A stretch of DNA of 64,000 bases from Caldilinea sp. CFX5 (GTDB taxonomy: Bacteria > Chloroflexota > Anaerolineae > Caldilineales > Caldilineaceae): assembly GCA_021405325.1 (NCBI GenBank), contig QWII01000007.1, positions 198,634-262,633 on the forward strand, read 5' to 3'. Below, one piece after another: positions 54,182 to 63,928 of the stretch; positions within the stretch are counted from its first letter, which is position 1, and each line of letters opens with the position of its first letter. The notes below the pieces were generated by a model. That model worked only from the letters and a program-made list of their open reading frames with translations. It was not told the DNA's origin and made no database searches. Position numbers and translations under genes: made by a program.

Positions 54182-56494
54182 ATGAAAACGAACAATAATA
54201 CGAACATTGTCCAAACGATTGTCGTCATTCTGGTCATCGCCGCGGCGTCGCTCGCCGGCATGTCGTCGCTCGCCATGCCGGCGGTCACACCGGCCAACGC
54301 GCCCGCCGAGGAGTTCTCTGCCGAACGGGCCATGGCACATATCCGCGCGATTTCCCAGACGCCTCACCCCACTGGCTCGTTGGCAAACGCACAGGTGCGT
54401 GACTATATCATCGCCCAGCTTGAAGCATTGGGGCTTTCTCCCGAAGTACAGCAGACTACCGCGGTGAAGTCTGTGGGAAGTTCCATCTACGCCATCGCGG
54501 TAGCCAACATCATGGCCAGGATCCCCGGAGCCAACTCCAATGGCGCGATCTTGCTGGATGCGCACTATGACACCCGACCCATGACGCCGGGCGCTACCGA
54601 TTGCGGTTCGTGTGTTGGCACACTGCTGGAAACGGCCCGTGCGCTGCAAGCCGGCCCACCTCTGCAAAACGATGTGATCTTGCTTTTCACTGATAGTGAG
54701 GAATTCGGTCCGGCAGGTGCGCCAATTTTCGTCGGCCAGCATCCGTGGGCGAGGGAGGTCCGGCAGGTATTGAACTTCGATGGAATGGGCCGAACCGGAC
54801 CTACTTTCATGTACCAGACCGGTCCAAACAGGGGCTGGCTCGTCCGGGAATGGGGTCGGACCGTCCCACTACCGGTGGCGCAATCCTGGCTCGGCGAAGT
54901 GTTCGGGCTTACTCCTCTGGGCACCGACTTCGACTCGTTTACTGACGCCGGGATTGGCGGGTTGAACTTTGCCTACTTTTTTGAAGCGACGGTTTATCAC
55001 ACGATGCTGGACAACCCTGCGACGATCGACCCGCGCAGCGTGCAACACGATGGTGCGAATGCCTTGGCGATGACACGCTTCCTGGGGAATCTGGACCTGA
55101 CTGAGGCCCGGAGTCGCGGCGACGCCGTTTATTTTTCGCTCTGGCGCGGCCTGCTGGTGAGCTACCCGGCCACGTGGGTCATCCCGCTGGTCATTCTGGC
55201 CGGTCTGCTGTTGGCCGGGGCTGCTGTGGCCGGTTTTCGGCGCGGGCAACTCACGCGGCGGGGTCTTCTTCTGGGGTTGTCGGCCAGCCTTTTGAGCGTG
55301 ATTGCAGTTCCCGGCGTGGCCATCGGCCTGTGGCTGGGCATCCTTCAACTGCACAGCGCTTATCAGTCAGTGTTTATGCGAGTCTACAACTATCCCTTGT
55401 ACTATTGGGCTTTTATTGCGCTGGCTGTGGCCATCGCGGCGGCCATCCACCTTCTTTTCAAGCGAAAAGCTGGAGCCAACGACCTGGCCTTTGGGGCGCT
55501 GCTGTTGTGGTGGATCCTGGCGGTCGTGTGCAGCGTTCTCATGCCGGGTTTTAGCTACCTGCTCACCTGGCCGCTGCTGTTCAGTACCCTGGCCCTGGGC
55601 TGGGTTCTCTGGCAGGAGTCCGCCGACGCAAATTCCTGGCGGCGCGAGCTGGCGCTGGTCGCTGGTGCTGTGCCTGGACTGATCCTCCTCGCTCCAGCCA
55701 TTAAGGCGATGTCCGAATTTGGGCCTATGTCATTTCTCGCAATCACCTTCCTGTTCGTCGCGCTGCTCCTCGGCTTGCTCACCCCACAACTCGACCTGAT
55801 GACCCGGGCGCGCAGATCGCGGTTGTCCGGCGGGGCGTTGCTGGCCAGCCTGGCTTTCCTGATCGCCGGCAGCCTGACCGCAGGCTTCGACACTGAGCAT
55901 CCCCAGCCAAGCGGTCTGGCTTATCTCCTGAATGCCGATTCGGGGCAGGCCACGTGGTTTAGCCCCGGCCCCCAGTTGGACAAGTGGACCACGCAGTTCT
56001 TTGCCACACAACCTGAAGGCCGCGCCGTGGGCGAATTGTTCCCCATGACAGAGAGCGACCAGACGCCGATTCTGGCGGGCAAGGCTCCCGCTGTAGCGTT
56101 AGCGGCGCCGGAGGTGGAGGTACTCAACGATCAGAGCGCAGGTGGTGTGCGGACGCTGCAATTGCGGCTACGTTCAGCACGGCAGGCTCCTATTATCTAC
56201 CTGGAGGTAGAACCACAGGCTGTTCGCGCGGCACTCATTGACGGGCAGCGGATCAACACCCCAGCATCAGGAGGGAAGCTTTGGAGCCTGAAGTACTTTG
56301 CCGTTCCACCCGAAGGGATTGAAATCACACTGGAGACCGAGCCATCCCAATCGCTCACCTTCCAGGTCAGTGACATCTCCTGGGCGCTGCCGGACATAGT
56401 TGGTGCGACCTTCCCGCCGCGCCCCGATGATATGATACCGATGCCGAACTTTGACTACGGGACTGTGGTGGTCAGAACCGTTGAGATTCCTTAA
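54182..56494 (+). CDS. M28-family zinc aminopeptidase with multi-pass membrane C-terminus
   Basis: 770 residues from the ATG at 54182; GGGGAAAAG is upstream. An N-terminal helix (about 10-32) is a signal anchor. The M28 peptidase (about 45-320) shows LLDAHYDTRP (His and Asp ligands), ATDCGSCVGTLLE at the bridging-Asp site, FTDSEEFGPAGA (catalytic and ligand Glu), LNFDGMG and YHTMLDNP (last His). The bridging motif is usually GAxDNxSG, and here it reads GATDCGSC, with Cys where Asn and Gly are common. Several membrane helices (about 330-570) and a soluble end follow, as in Fxna-type enzymes. Confidence 0.86.
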   Translation: MKTNNNTNIVQTIVVILVIAAASLAGMSSLAMPAVTPANAPAEEFSAERAMAHIRAISQTPHPTGSLANAQVRDYIIAQLEALGLSPEVQQTTAVKSVGSSIYAIAVANIMARIPGANSNGAILLDAHYDTRPMTPGATDCGSCVGTLLETARALQAGPPLQNDVILLFTDSEEFGPAGAPIFVGQHPWAREVRQVLNFDGMGRTGPTFMYQTGPNRGWLVREWGRTVPLPVAQSWLGEVFGLTPLGTDFDSFTDAGIGGLNFAYFFEATVYHTMLDNPATIDPRSVQHDGANALAMTRFLGNLDLTEARSRGDAVYFSLWRGLLVSYPATWVIPLVILAGLLLAGAAVAGFRRGQLTRRGLLLGLSASLLSVIAVPGVAIGLWLGILQLHSAYQSVFMRVYNYPLYYWAFIALAVAIAAAIHLLFKRKAGANDLAFGALLLWWILAVVCSVLMPGFSYLLTWPLLFSTLALGWVLWQESADANSWRRELALVAGAVPGLILLAPAIKAMSEFGPMSFLAITFLFVALLLGLLTPQLDLMTRARRSRLSGGALLASLAFLIAGSLTAGFDTEHPQPSGLAYLLNADSGQATWFSPGPQLDKWTTQFFATQPEGRAVGELFPMTESDQTPILAGKAPAVALAAPEVEVLNDQSAGGVRTLQLRLRSARQAPIIYLEVEPQAVRAALIDGQRINTPASGGKLWSLKYFAVPPEGIEITLETEPSQSLTFQVSDISWALPDIVGATFPPRPDDMIPMPNFDYGTVVVRTVEIP

Positions 56495-56550
56495 AACCAC
56501 ACATTTATCTGCCGCAGAATCACATAAATATGTGGTTCTTTTTTAATTTG
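56495..56550 (+). repeat. Terminator-bearing repeat, family D, copy 3
   Basis: AACCACACATTTATCTGCCG precedes a terminator, stem AGAATCACAT/ATGTGGTTCT (56516-56539, one G-U pair), loop AAAT, then TTCTTTTTTAA. It starts right at the stop of the M28 gene. It lacks the GCCCGTGNTCATA part of copies 1 and 2. The 290 bases after it, up to the next gene, show nothing further. Confidence 0.85.
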
Positions 56551-56840
56551 CACCCTAGAATGGAGGCAATGGATTTACCCTAAAAACGGAGACAAACCAT
56601 GAAAACCAAGCCCCACTTTGTCGCCAAGAATTGGGACAAAATAGGGCTTGACTCTCTCCGATAGGCTGCTAGACACGACTCAAGACCAAGGCCAAAACAC
56701 TAATAACCGCAAAGTTAAAATTGAGAATTGCGCCTCTTGACAACCAGCGCGATAATTGAAGTACGTTTTGTAATCAAGAGTGTGTCTCAGTCGTTCCATG
56801 TAAGCAATGTTGATACAGAGATGTACATGGAAGTACCACT

Positions 56841-59800
56841 ATGTTTGTCCGTGACTATCGGAACTTCGACCTACTAATTGAAACTGCGACACAAGGGTAT
56901 CGCGCCTACGTTCTCAATGCACCTGGCGGAGAAGGCGAGACGATCTTTTCGGCTCCGTTTTCGCTGGAAGAACTGGGGCAACTGGCCGAGAGAGCGTCAT
57001 TACCCCAACGAAGCCAGCAGACCCGACCGGTAAATCAGGCGATGTCACTAAACCCACAAGTGGTCGGTGAGCGACTCTTCACTGCTGCCTTTCGTGAGAA
57101 AGTGGCTGACATCCTACGCGACAGTTTAGCTAGAACTGACAAGGAAGGCCAAGGCCTGCGTATCCGCCTGCGCCTACACAACGCGGGTGATCTTGCTGAA
57201 CTGCCCTGGGAGTACCTCTTCGACCCAACCCGACACGAATTTCTTGCCCTTTCCGAACGTACACCTGTAGTCCGTTACCTGGAAATAGCCAGGGGTACAC
57301 GACGCAGTGAAGCTTTCCAGATAGCTGGACCCTTACGTATTCTAGTTGTGTTGGCCGAACCAATTGATGTTGTCCAGCTCAACGTCAAGCAGGAATGGCA
57401 GAAACTCCAGGCCACCCTAGAACGGTTACAGCAACGTGGGCTAGTTGTGTTGGAACAATTATTACAGCCGACTCGCGCCGCCCTCCAGCACCGCCTGGCT
57501 CAACCCACCGATCCCATCCACGTGCTACACTTTATCGGTCATGGTATGTGGCTCTCTGATCAACATATTGGTTGTCTGGTCTTCGAGAATGAATTAGGAA
57601 ATGCCGACCTGGTCACTGCGGATATACTGGCAAACCTGATTCGCGACCACGACGCCCTGCGCCTGATCTTCCTCAATGCCTGTGAGGGAGCGCGTAGTAG
57701 CAAGGCGGACCCTTTCGCTGGGGTAGCGCCGGCGCTGGTAAGCGCCGAGGTTCCTGCAGTCATAGCCATGCAGTTTGCGGTCACTGATGACGCGGCGACC
57801 CGCCTCGCTGCTGCGTTTTACACCGCTCTGGCCGACGGGCTGTCGGTGGACGCCGCGCTGGCCTACGCCCGGAAGGAGATCTACGCCAGGCAGGCGCCTG
57901 CTAGTGGCCCGATTGATTTAGAGTGGGGTACGCCCGTGCTTTTCATGCGCGCTGAGAAAGGGGAACTCTTCGACCTGCGCGACCTCAAGCCCACGCCACC
58001 CTGTCCTTACCCTGGCATGGTTCCCTTTGGCGAAACGGACAAAAAACGCTTTTTCGGTCGCGAGGCCGAGATTCGTGAGGCGATGGAGGCCCTGCGCCTG
58101 CACCGCTTCCTAGCCGTGATCGGTCCTTCGGGCTGCGGTAAGTCGTCGCTAGTCTTTGCCGGCATCCTACCTGCACTGCAGACATCGCACTACTTTGCAG
58201 ATGGGGAGTGGATAGTTAAAAAGATGCGCCCAGGCGAGCAGCCCTTGCGCAATCTGACTGATCTAATGGGATTGACATTCGACGAACTGCGTCAGTTTTG
58301 CATCCACCCGCCCACCCTTGCACCTGGCCAGCGGCTGCTCCTCATCGTTGACCAGTTTGAAGAGGTCTTCACCCAAAACGATGTCTCGGCGCGAGAGAAC
58401 TTTGAGCAAGCGCTGCAACATCTGTTGAACTTGCACAACCTCTATGTAATTCTCACTATACGTGCTGACTTTTATGCTGACCTCTTCGTCTTATCCCTTT
58501 GGAGACAGATTAAGGACCACCGCCTGGAGGTAGGGCCGCTCAAGGGCGACTCGTTGCGCCAGGCCATCGAGCGTCCAGCCAAGGATGTATGGGTAGATCT
58601 AGCACCGACACTTGTAGAACGACTACTCGCCGATGCCGGCGATGAGCCAGGTGTTTTGCCCTTCATCCAAGAAACGCTGGTGATGCTGTGGGGACATGTG
58701 CGCCGGCTGGCACTGGATCTGGACGCCTATACCGACCTGGTGGGCGACAAGAGCGGACGCACAGGTCTGCAGGTTGCGATAGCCCAACGTGCCGAAGATG
58801 TGTATAAGAAGTTACCAGATGCAGGTCAAACTTTGGCCCAGCGCATTTTTCTGCGCCTGGTGCAGTTTGGCGAGGGTCGCGCCGACACGCGTCGCCAGCA
58901 GACAGTGGATAGGCTACGCACCAGCGCCGATGATCCTCAGCTTTTTGATGCAACTCTGGAAACACTTACTCAATATCGCCTGGTCACTGTGAGCAATGAA
59001 CGACGCTACGTCGATATTGCTCATGAAGCACTGATTGCAGGGTGGCCGCGGTTGCATGACTGGATCAAACAGCGCCGCACAGCTGAGCAGACCCGTCGAC
59101 GGCTTGAAGAACAAGCCACCGAGTGGGTGCGCCTACATGGTCAAGGTGGCCTGCTTGATGCGTATGAACTGCACGAGGCGGAAAGCTGGCTTGCCAGCAC
59201 CGATGGTAAAGAACTTGGCGCCAGTAAAGATTTGCACGTGCTAGTGGATGCCAGTCGGACAGCCCTTGAGCAAATGAACAGCGAAAGGGACGCAGCGCGC
59301 CAACGCGAACTGGATCAAGCTTATAAACTGGCCGAGCAACAAGGAAAACTGGCGGATGAACAGCGCCTGCGTGCGGAGGAGCAAGTCACTGCCAACGTGC
59401 GCTTGAACCGACGCGCGTGGATCGCTATTGGTGCAGGTATCGTTGCCCTCCTCTTTGCGATAGTGGCGAGTTGGTTCGGTATCGCAGCCAACCGGAGAGC
59501 AGCTATTGCGCTGGCTCGTCAGTTGTCTTCACAAGCCATTGATCTCAGTGAAACACTTCAAGACCCGGAGTTAGGCCTACTGCTGGCGCTTGAAGCAATC
59601 AATGCTATGCGAAATGCCAGAAAAACGTTGCCAGAAGTTGATGATGCATTACGGCGAGCACTTGCGGAAGCACCTATCACAACACTGCGCTACAAGGTTG
59701 CATCAAGCAATCCCCGTATTGTTTTCAGCCCAGATGGCTCGCGCCTCGCTAGCATCAGCGCAATAGGGGGGAGTGAAAAAGGTGGCACCTTTCGCTTGGT

Positions 59801-62800
59801 GGACACGGCGGATGGACGACAACAGGCGATGTTGCAGCACCGTGAAGAGATGACCAGTCTCGCTTTTAGCGTAGACGGTTCTGATTTAGCCATTGCTATT
59901 TCGAATACAGTGCATATTCTGGATGGCAACAGCGGGCAAGAACGCACCGTTCTCCAGCACGATGCCCCGATAGCATGGGTGAGCTTCACTCCCCAACTAA
60001 ATGAACCGAGCTTAGTTGCTGTCAGTGATCAGGGAGTGACTTATCTGTGGCATAGCTTTGATCAAAAGACAGCAGTTGTTCTTCCAGGCAGCTTTTCAGG
60101 ATTTAACAACACAGGCACCCGTTTGACAACCGTGCAAAATACGAATGTCTATAGTTCTGCGCATGTTTTGTACATCTGGGACGTTGCTACCGGCACAAAA
60201 ATCGCTGACCATGAATATCCCCCGATTAGACGTCATAGGTTCAGCCCAGATGGCTCCCGATTAGTCGTAATGACTTTGTTCGACAAGCTAGCCCACTTAC
60301 TCGACAGCGCGAATGGGCAGGAGTTGAATGTACTTCCTTATGAAGAAGGATTATATTTCGATGGCGCCAGCTTTACTATTGATGGCTCACGGCTGGCGAC
60401 AGTGGTTTCTAACACAGTCCATCTGGTAGACAGTAACACTGGTCACCCAGTGATCGAATATCAGCGCAAAGGACGTGTTTTGGATCTGGCATTTAGTCCC
60501 GCTTTTAAAGACCCACGCTTTGCAATAGCAAGTGACGATGGCGCTGTCGAGGTTAGCGATAGCAATAATGGGGAACTCCTCATGACGCTCCCTCATGATC
60601 ATAGCGTCTATCATGTAATCTTCAGCCCAGACGGTTCACTCCTTGCAACTGCCAGTAATGACAACACGGTCCGAATCTGGAACAGTAGGAGTGGGGAGTT
60701 AATAGTGATTCTCCCACATGACGAGCACATTTACAACATCATGTTCAACACAGATGGGTCAAACGTAGTTACGGCCAGCGGTGATGGCGGGCCTTTTTTC
60801 GTTCATTTCTGGCGTATTGCCGATGATACACAAGGGCAAGTCAGGAGGGAACTAGGTGTTGCCCCAGGCAATGGTGGTATCTTCAATATGCGCCTCAATC
60901 CAGACCGCTCCCGTTTGGCTTTTGTTGATCTCACGGCAACTGCATATCTCTATGATGTGCCTACCGGTGAGCTTATGAAAATTCTTCGGCAGAGCACCGA
61001 TATTCAAGAATCAAAAATCTATGACATTCAATTCAGCCCAGATGGCTCACGCCTCGCAACCAGCAGCACGGATGGTGTAGTGCGTCTCTGGCGGAGTAGC
61101 GGAGCAGTGGAGCCGGTTGCTCTAGAGCTTAAGGAAGACGTAATTAATATCATATCTTCTGCTGCTGGATACCGCCTCTTTACCAAGAGTAACGATGGCA
61201 CCCTTCGCCTGCGAGACCCGATAATTGGTAAAGAATTATACACCTTTGCGCCAATGAAAGGTCTTGATATTATCTTCTCCAATATTGATAGTTCTCGTCT
61301 GGTCGCTTTGGACTCATATTGGCCAGATGGGACACTCAGAGACTACCATCTAGCTTTTTTATTGGACAGCCAAACGCGAAAGAAACTGAATTTTCACAAG
61401 GTGAAGGAGGGTGTTCTTAATGTTATTTTCAGTCCTGATAATACCCGGTTAGTTTTAGTTGATCGAATTGATAGCAGTGTGGCCCTATGGGATAGCGACA
61501 CCGGGGATGAAGTGGCAAGCCGTGGCGAACTGTCCACGAACATTCATGTAGCATTTAGTTCCGATAGTAAGTTCTTGGCTACTTCCGCTGGTTTTACTGT
61601 CCGTATTTGGGATAGTACTACTGGAGACCAATTAGCCACTTACTCGCATCAGGGCGGTGTCAGCGATGTTACATTTAATCCTGATGGTTCTTGGCTAGCA
61701 GTCGCAACTGAGGCAGGTACTGTCTATCTGTGGGATCGCAGCAGTGGAAAGGTGCTAGATGTCTTTCAACACGCAATCCCGGTTCATTCGGTTGTCTTTA
61801 GCCCTGATGGTTCCTATCTCGCTACGATGGCTGAAGATTTTACGGTGCATATTTGGAACACAAACAATCGACAAGAGATAGCTATTCTCCACCATCCCAT
61901 GGCTGTTTACTCTGTGGTGTTTGCGCCTGATAGTTCTTACTTGGCAACTTACGGTCAGGACCATAGGATTCGCTTATGGAATAGCACTAGTGGAGAGCAG
62001 TTTGGCATCACACCACCAACGGGCTTAGTGCGAAACTCAATAATGTTCAACGCAGATGGTTCTCATCTAATGACAGTCAGTAGTAATGGCACAATACGTC
62101 AATGGCGCATGCGAATTGATGAACTCGTAGAAATAGCCTGCCAAAGTCTAAGCCGTAATCTTACCCAGGAAGAATGGAATACATATCTGGGCGAAAGCAC
62201 TCCCTACCACCGAACCTGTTCACAGTTGCCTGTTCATTTGACAGTAGTCCAGACATTACTTCGGCATTCGCTTTCAACCGCAGACAACATCAAGGTCGCG
62301 CTTGACCGTTTTCGAAATGCTTTGGAACTAAACCAACTGGACGCTAAGGTAGCCGTGGCAACCAAAGAGCTTGCTGCTAAAGCGCTAAGCGAGGAGAGCT
62401 ACGTTGTCGCGCAAGAAGGCAAGCTTGACGATGCTCTCATCCTTATTGAAGAAGCATCAATATTTAGTCCAAACCTAGATAAGGAATATGAACAAGCGCT
62501 GGTAAAAAATAGAGTCGCTAATCGATTGTTGGACAAAGGAGTAGAAGAAGCGCAGAACAATAATGTCGAAGATGCCCGAAAGCTTTTGCAACAAGCTAAA
62601 CAATTAGGAGCAAGTTTTGATGCTCTGAAATCTACTGCTATGACCCTGCAATATAAAGCGGGTGAGTTGGCTAGTGTAGGAAATATCACTGACGTAATCG
62701 CTATCGTTTCGCTGGCTCTTGACTTAACTCAAAATGAAGTACTCGATCGGACGGAATCGCTAGCTTCTAGTCCTGAGGCAGAAGTCAAAGCAAAGAAGCT

Positions 62801-63407
62801 CGTGGCAGACAAACTGGTTGAGCAGGGTCGTTTGCTCGCACGGCAAGGAAAAACGGAAGAGGCTGTTGCTCTCTTTAGACAAGCCTTAGCATTAGACTCA
62901 GATCTATTGAGTGAACTGGATCCAATTGTAGAGGCTAAAAAGGAAAAAGAGAGTGCAGTTTCCAGTCTCCTCATGGATGGCGACAATTTTACCGATCAAG
63001 GTATGCCAGAAAGGGCAATCGCGAGATATACGAAAGCTATTGCGCTAGATCCGGTCAATGCAGATGCTTACCTGGATCGTGGTTTAGTCTACTATTCCCA
63101 GAAAGCCGCCAGTAAAGCTATTGCTGATTTTAGCAAATTCATTGAACTCAACGGTAAGCCTCTTGACTGGATATATTTTTTGCGTGGAGATGTTTTTGCA
63201 CGGCAAGGGATCTATGATAAAGCTATGGCAGATTTTAATAAAGCAATTGAAATGAATCCGAAGAAAGCTATCTTCTACAGCGGTGCGTGTGAGGCCGGCC
63301 GTTTATTGGGACATTCGGCTGACGTGCTGGATTATTGTCAGAAAGCCGTTACCCTAGCACCGAATAAGCCGGAGCCCGGAGCAACCGTGGTCTCGCCCGC
63401 GCCTTGA
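56841..63407 (+). CDS. Giant CHAT - STAND ATPase - WD40 - TPR protein
   Basis: 2188 residues. Order: CHAT domain (about 70-375) with dyad H234 (VLHFIGHGMW) and C281 (LIFLNACEGARS); a conserved joint YPGMVPFGETDKKRFFGREA; a nSTAND1 ATPase with Walker A GPSGCGKSS (428-436) and Walker B LLIVDQFEEVF (D504); a membrane helix (about 858-880); about a dozen WD40 repeats (about 950-1755, each with FSPDGSRLA-type turns); then TPR repeats to the end (about 1800-2188). Such proteins are thought to sense a signal with the propeller, oligomerise with ATP, and fire the effector, here a caspase-fold protease. Lethal defence or regulated cell death is one possible use. The C-terminus is cut by a frameshift (see 63368-63583). 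No partner gene is beside it. Confidence 0.9.
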   Translation: MFVRDYRNFDLLIETATQGYRAYVLNAPGGEGETIFSAPFSLEELGQLAERASLPQRSQQTRPVNQAMSLNPQVVGERLFTAAFREKVADILRDSLARTDKEGQGLRIRLRLHNAGDLAELPWEYLFDPTRHEFLALSERTPVVRYLEIARGTRRSEAFQIAGPLRILVVLAEPIDVVQLNVKQEWQKLQATLERLQQRGLVVLEQLLQPTRAALQHRLAQPTDPIHVLHFIGHGMWLSDQHIGCLVFENELGNADLVTADILANLIRDHDALRLIFLNACEGARSSKADPFAGVAPALVSAEVPAVIAMQFAVTDDAATRLAAAFYTALADGLSVDAALAYARKEIYARQAPASGPIDLEWGTPVLFMRAEKGELFDLRDLKPTPPCPYPGMVPFGETDKKRFFGREAEIREAMEALRLHRFLAVIGPSGCGKSSLVFAGILPALQTSHYFADGEWIVKKMRPGEQPLRNLTDLMGLTFDELRQFCIHPPTLAPGQRLLLIVDQFEEVFTQNDVSARENFEQALQHLLNLHNLYVILTIRADFYADLFVLSLWRQIKDHRLEVGPLKGDSLRQAIERPAKDVWVDLAPTLVERLLADAGDEPGVLPFIQETLVMLWGHVRRLALDLDAYTDLVGDKSGRTGLQVAIAQRAEDVYKKLPDAGQTLAQRIFLRLVQFGEGRADTRRQQTVDRLRTSADDPQLFDATLETLTQYRLVTVSNERRYVDIAHEALIAGWPRLHDWIKQRRTAEQTRRRLEEQATEWVRLHGQGGLLDAYELHEAESWLASTDGKELGASKDLHVLVDASRTALEQMNSERDAARQRELDQAYKLAEQQGKLADEQRLRAEEQVTANVRLNRRAWIAIGAGIVALLFAIVASWFGIAANRRAAIALARQLSSQAIDLSETLQDPELGLLLALEAINAMRNARKTLPEVDDALRRALAEAPITTLRYKVASSNPRIVFSPDGSRLASISAIGGSEKGGTFRLVDTADGRQQAMLQHREEMTSLAFSVDGSDLAIAISNTVHILDGNSGQERTVLQHDAPIAWVSFTPQLNEPSLVAVSDQGVTYLWHSFDQKTAVVLPGSFSGFNNTGTRLTTVQNTNVYSSAHVLYIWDVATGTKIADHEYPPIRRHRFSPDGSRLVVMTLFDKLAHLLDSANGQELNVLPYEEGLYFDGASFTIDGSRLATVVSNTVHLVDSNTGHPVIEYQRKGRVLDLAFSPAFKDPRFAIASDDGAVEVSDSNNGELLMTLPHDHSVYHVIFSPDGSLLATASNDNTVRIWNSRSGELIVILPHDEHIYNIMFNTDGSNVVTASGDGGPFFVHFWRIADDTQGQVRRELGVAPGNGGIFNMRLNPDRSRLAFVDLTATAYLYDVPTGELMKILRQSTDIQESKIYDIQFSPDGSRLATSSTDGVVRLWRSSGAVEPVALELKEDVINIISSAAGYRLFTKSNDGTLRLRDPIIGKELYTFAPMKGLDIIFSNIDSSRLVALDSYWPDGTLRDYHLAFLLDSQTRKKLNFHKVKEGVLNVIFSPDNTRLVLVDRIDSSVALWDSDTGDEVASRGELSTNIHVAFSSDSKFLATSAGFTVRIWDSTTGDQLATYSHQGGVSDVTFNPDGSWLAVATEAGTVYLWDRSSGKVLDVFQHAIPVHSVVFSPDGSYLATMAEDFTVHIWNTNNRQEIAILHHPMAVYSVVFAPDSSYLATYGQDHRIRLWNSTSGEQFGITPPTGLVRNSIMFNADGSHLMTVSSNGTIRQWRMRIDELVEIACQSLSRNLTQEEWNTYLGESTPYHRTCSQLPVHLTVVQTLLRHSLSTADNIKVALDRFRNALELNQLDAKVAVATKELAAKALSEESYVVAQEGKLDDALILIEEASIFSPNLDKEYEQALVKNRVANRLLDKGVEEAQNNNVEDARKLLQQAKQLGASFDALKSTAMTLQYKAGELASVGNITDVIAIVSLALDLTQNEVLDRTESLASSPEAEVKAKKLVADKLVEQGRLLARQGKTEEAVALFRQALALDSDLLSELDPIVEAKKEKESAVSSLLMDGDNFTDQGMPERAIARYTKAIALDPVNADAYLDRGLVYYSQKAASKAIADFSKFIELNGKPLDWIYFLRGDVFARQGIYDKAMADFNKAIEMNPKKAIFYSGACEAGRLLGHSADVLDYCQKAVTLAPNKPEPGATVVSPAP

Positions 63408-63583
63408 CGGGTGACGTGGCTGGTGCCATCGAAGATTTTCGCTTCTATGGTGAACACGGGGGTAAATACTATCGCTTTTGGATCAACCGTTTGGAATCCG
63501 GCAAAGATCCCAAAACCATCTTGTCATTTTCGGAATTAAATGTCGTAGTGAGGAGTTTCAAGGTTACCGTCCAGCGCAACTGA
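63368..63583 (+). pseudogene. Frameshifted C-terminus of the CHAT-STAND-WD40-TPR gene
   Basis: In the frame shifted back by one base at 63368, the DNA reads AGARSNRGLARALTGDVAGA then IEDFRFYGEHGGKYYRF and on to a stop at 63583. This is the usual end of TPR proteins of this kind (RGLARALTGD-x-x-GAIEDF). In the annotated frame, the residues after LAPNK are unrelated (PEPGATVVSPAP). Loss of one G near 63368 (AAGGCCGG to AAGCCGG) would join both parts exactly. Confidence 0.75.
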
Positions 63584-63928
63584 GGCAAGGACTCTTTTTA
63601 GGACAGAGTAACATCAATCAAAGCAAACAAGAATTTTCCTGTCATCCTCCCTCATGAAGGTTATGGGACTCTTCGGTGCGGTGGAAGTCAAAGCCTCCGG
63701 TGATGGCACACTGCTTCTTGCGACACCGTTTGGCAATTGGCGATTTGTACAACTTTGCATCCAGCCCTCACGTAGTGGCTGTTGATGATCGCGGGCATGA
63801 TGTGGCAGTTCGTTCTTTCGCTTGTGATTGTTTACCGCGAACTCGGAGCTTACCGCTGGAACGCCATCTGTGAACGGACCTGGCTGCCCCTCATCTTTGG
63901 GCTGATGGGAGTTAGGAATTTGTTTCGG
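63584..63928. other. Unassigned stretch with short open frames
   Basis: Two short overlapping frames are visible on the plus strand: one reading MKVMGLFGAVEVKASGDGTL from 63655, the other reading MWQFVLSLVIVYRELGAYRW to VRNLFR near 63800-63932. Neither matches a family I know or has a clear ribosome site. They may be fragments of lost genes. Confidence 0.35.
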
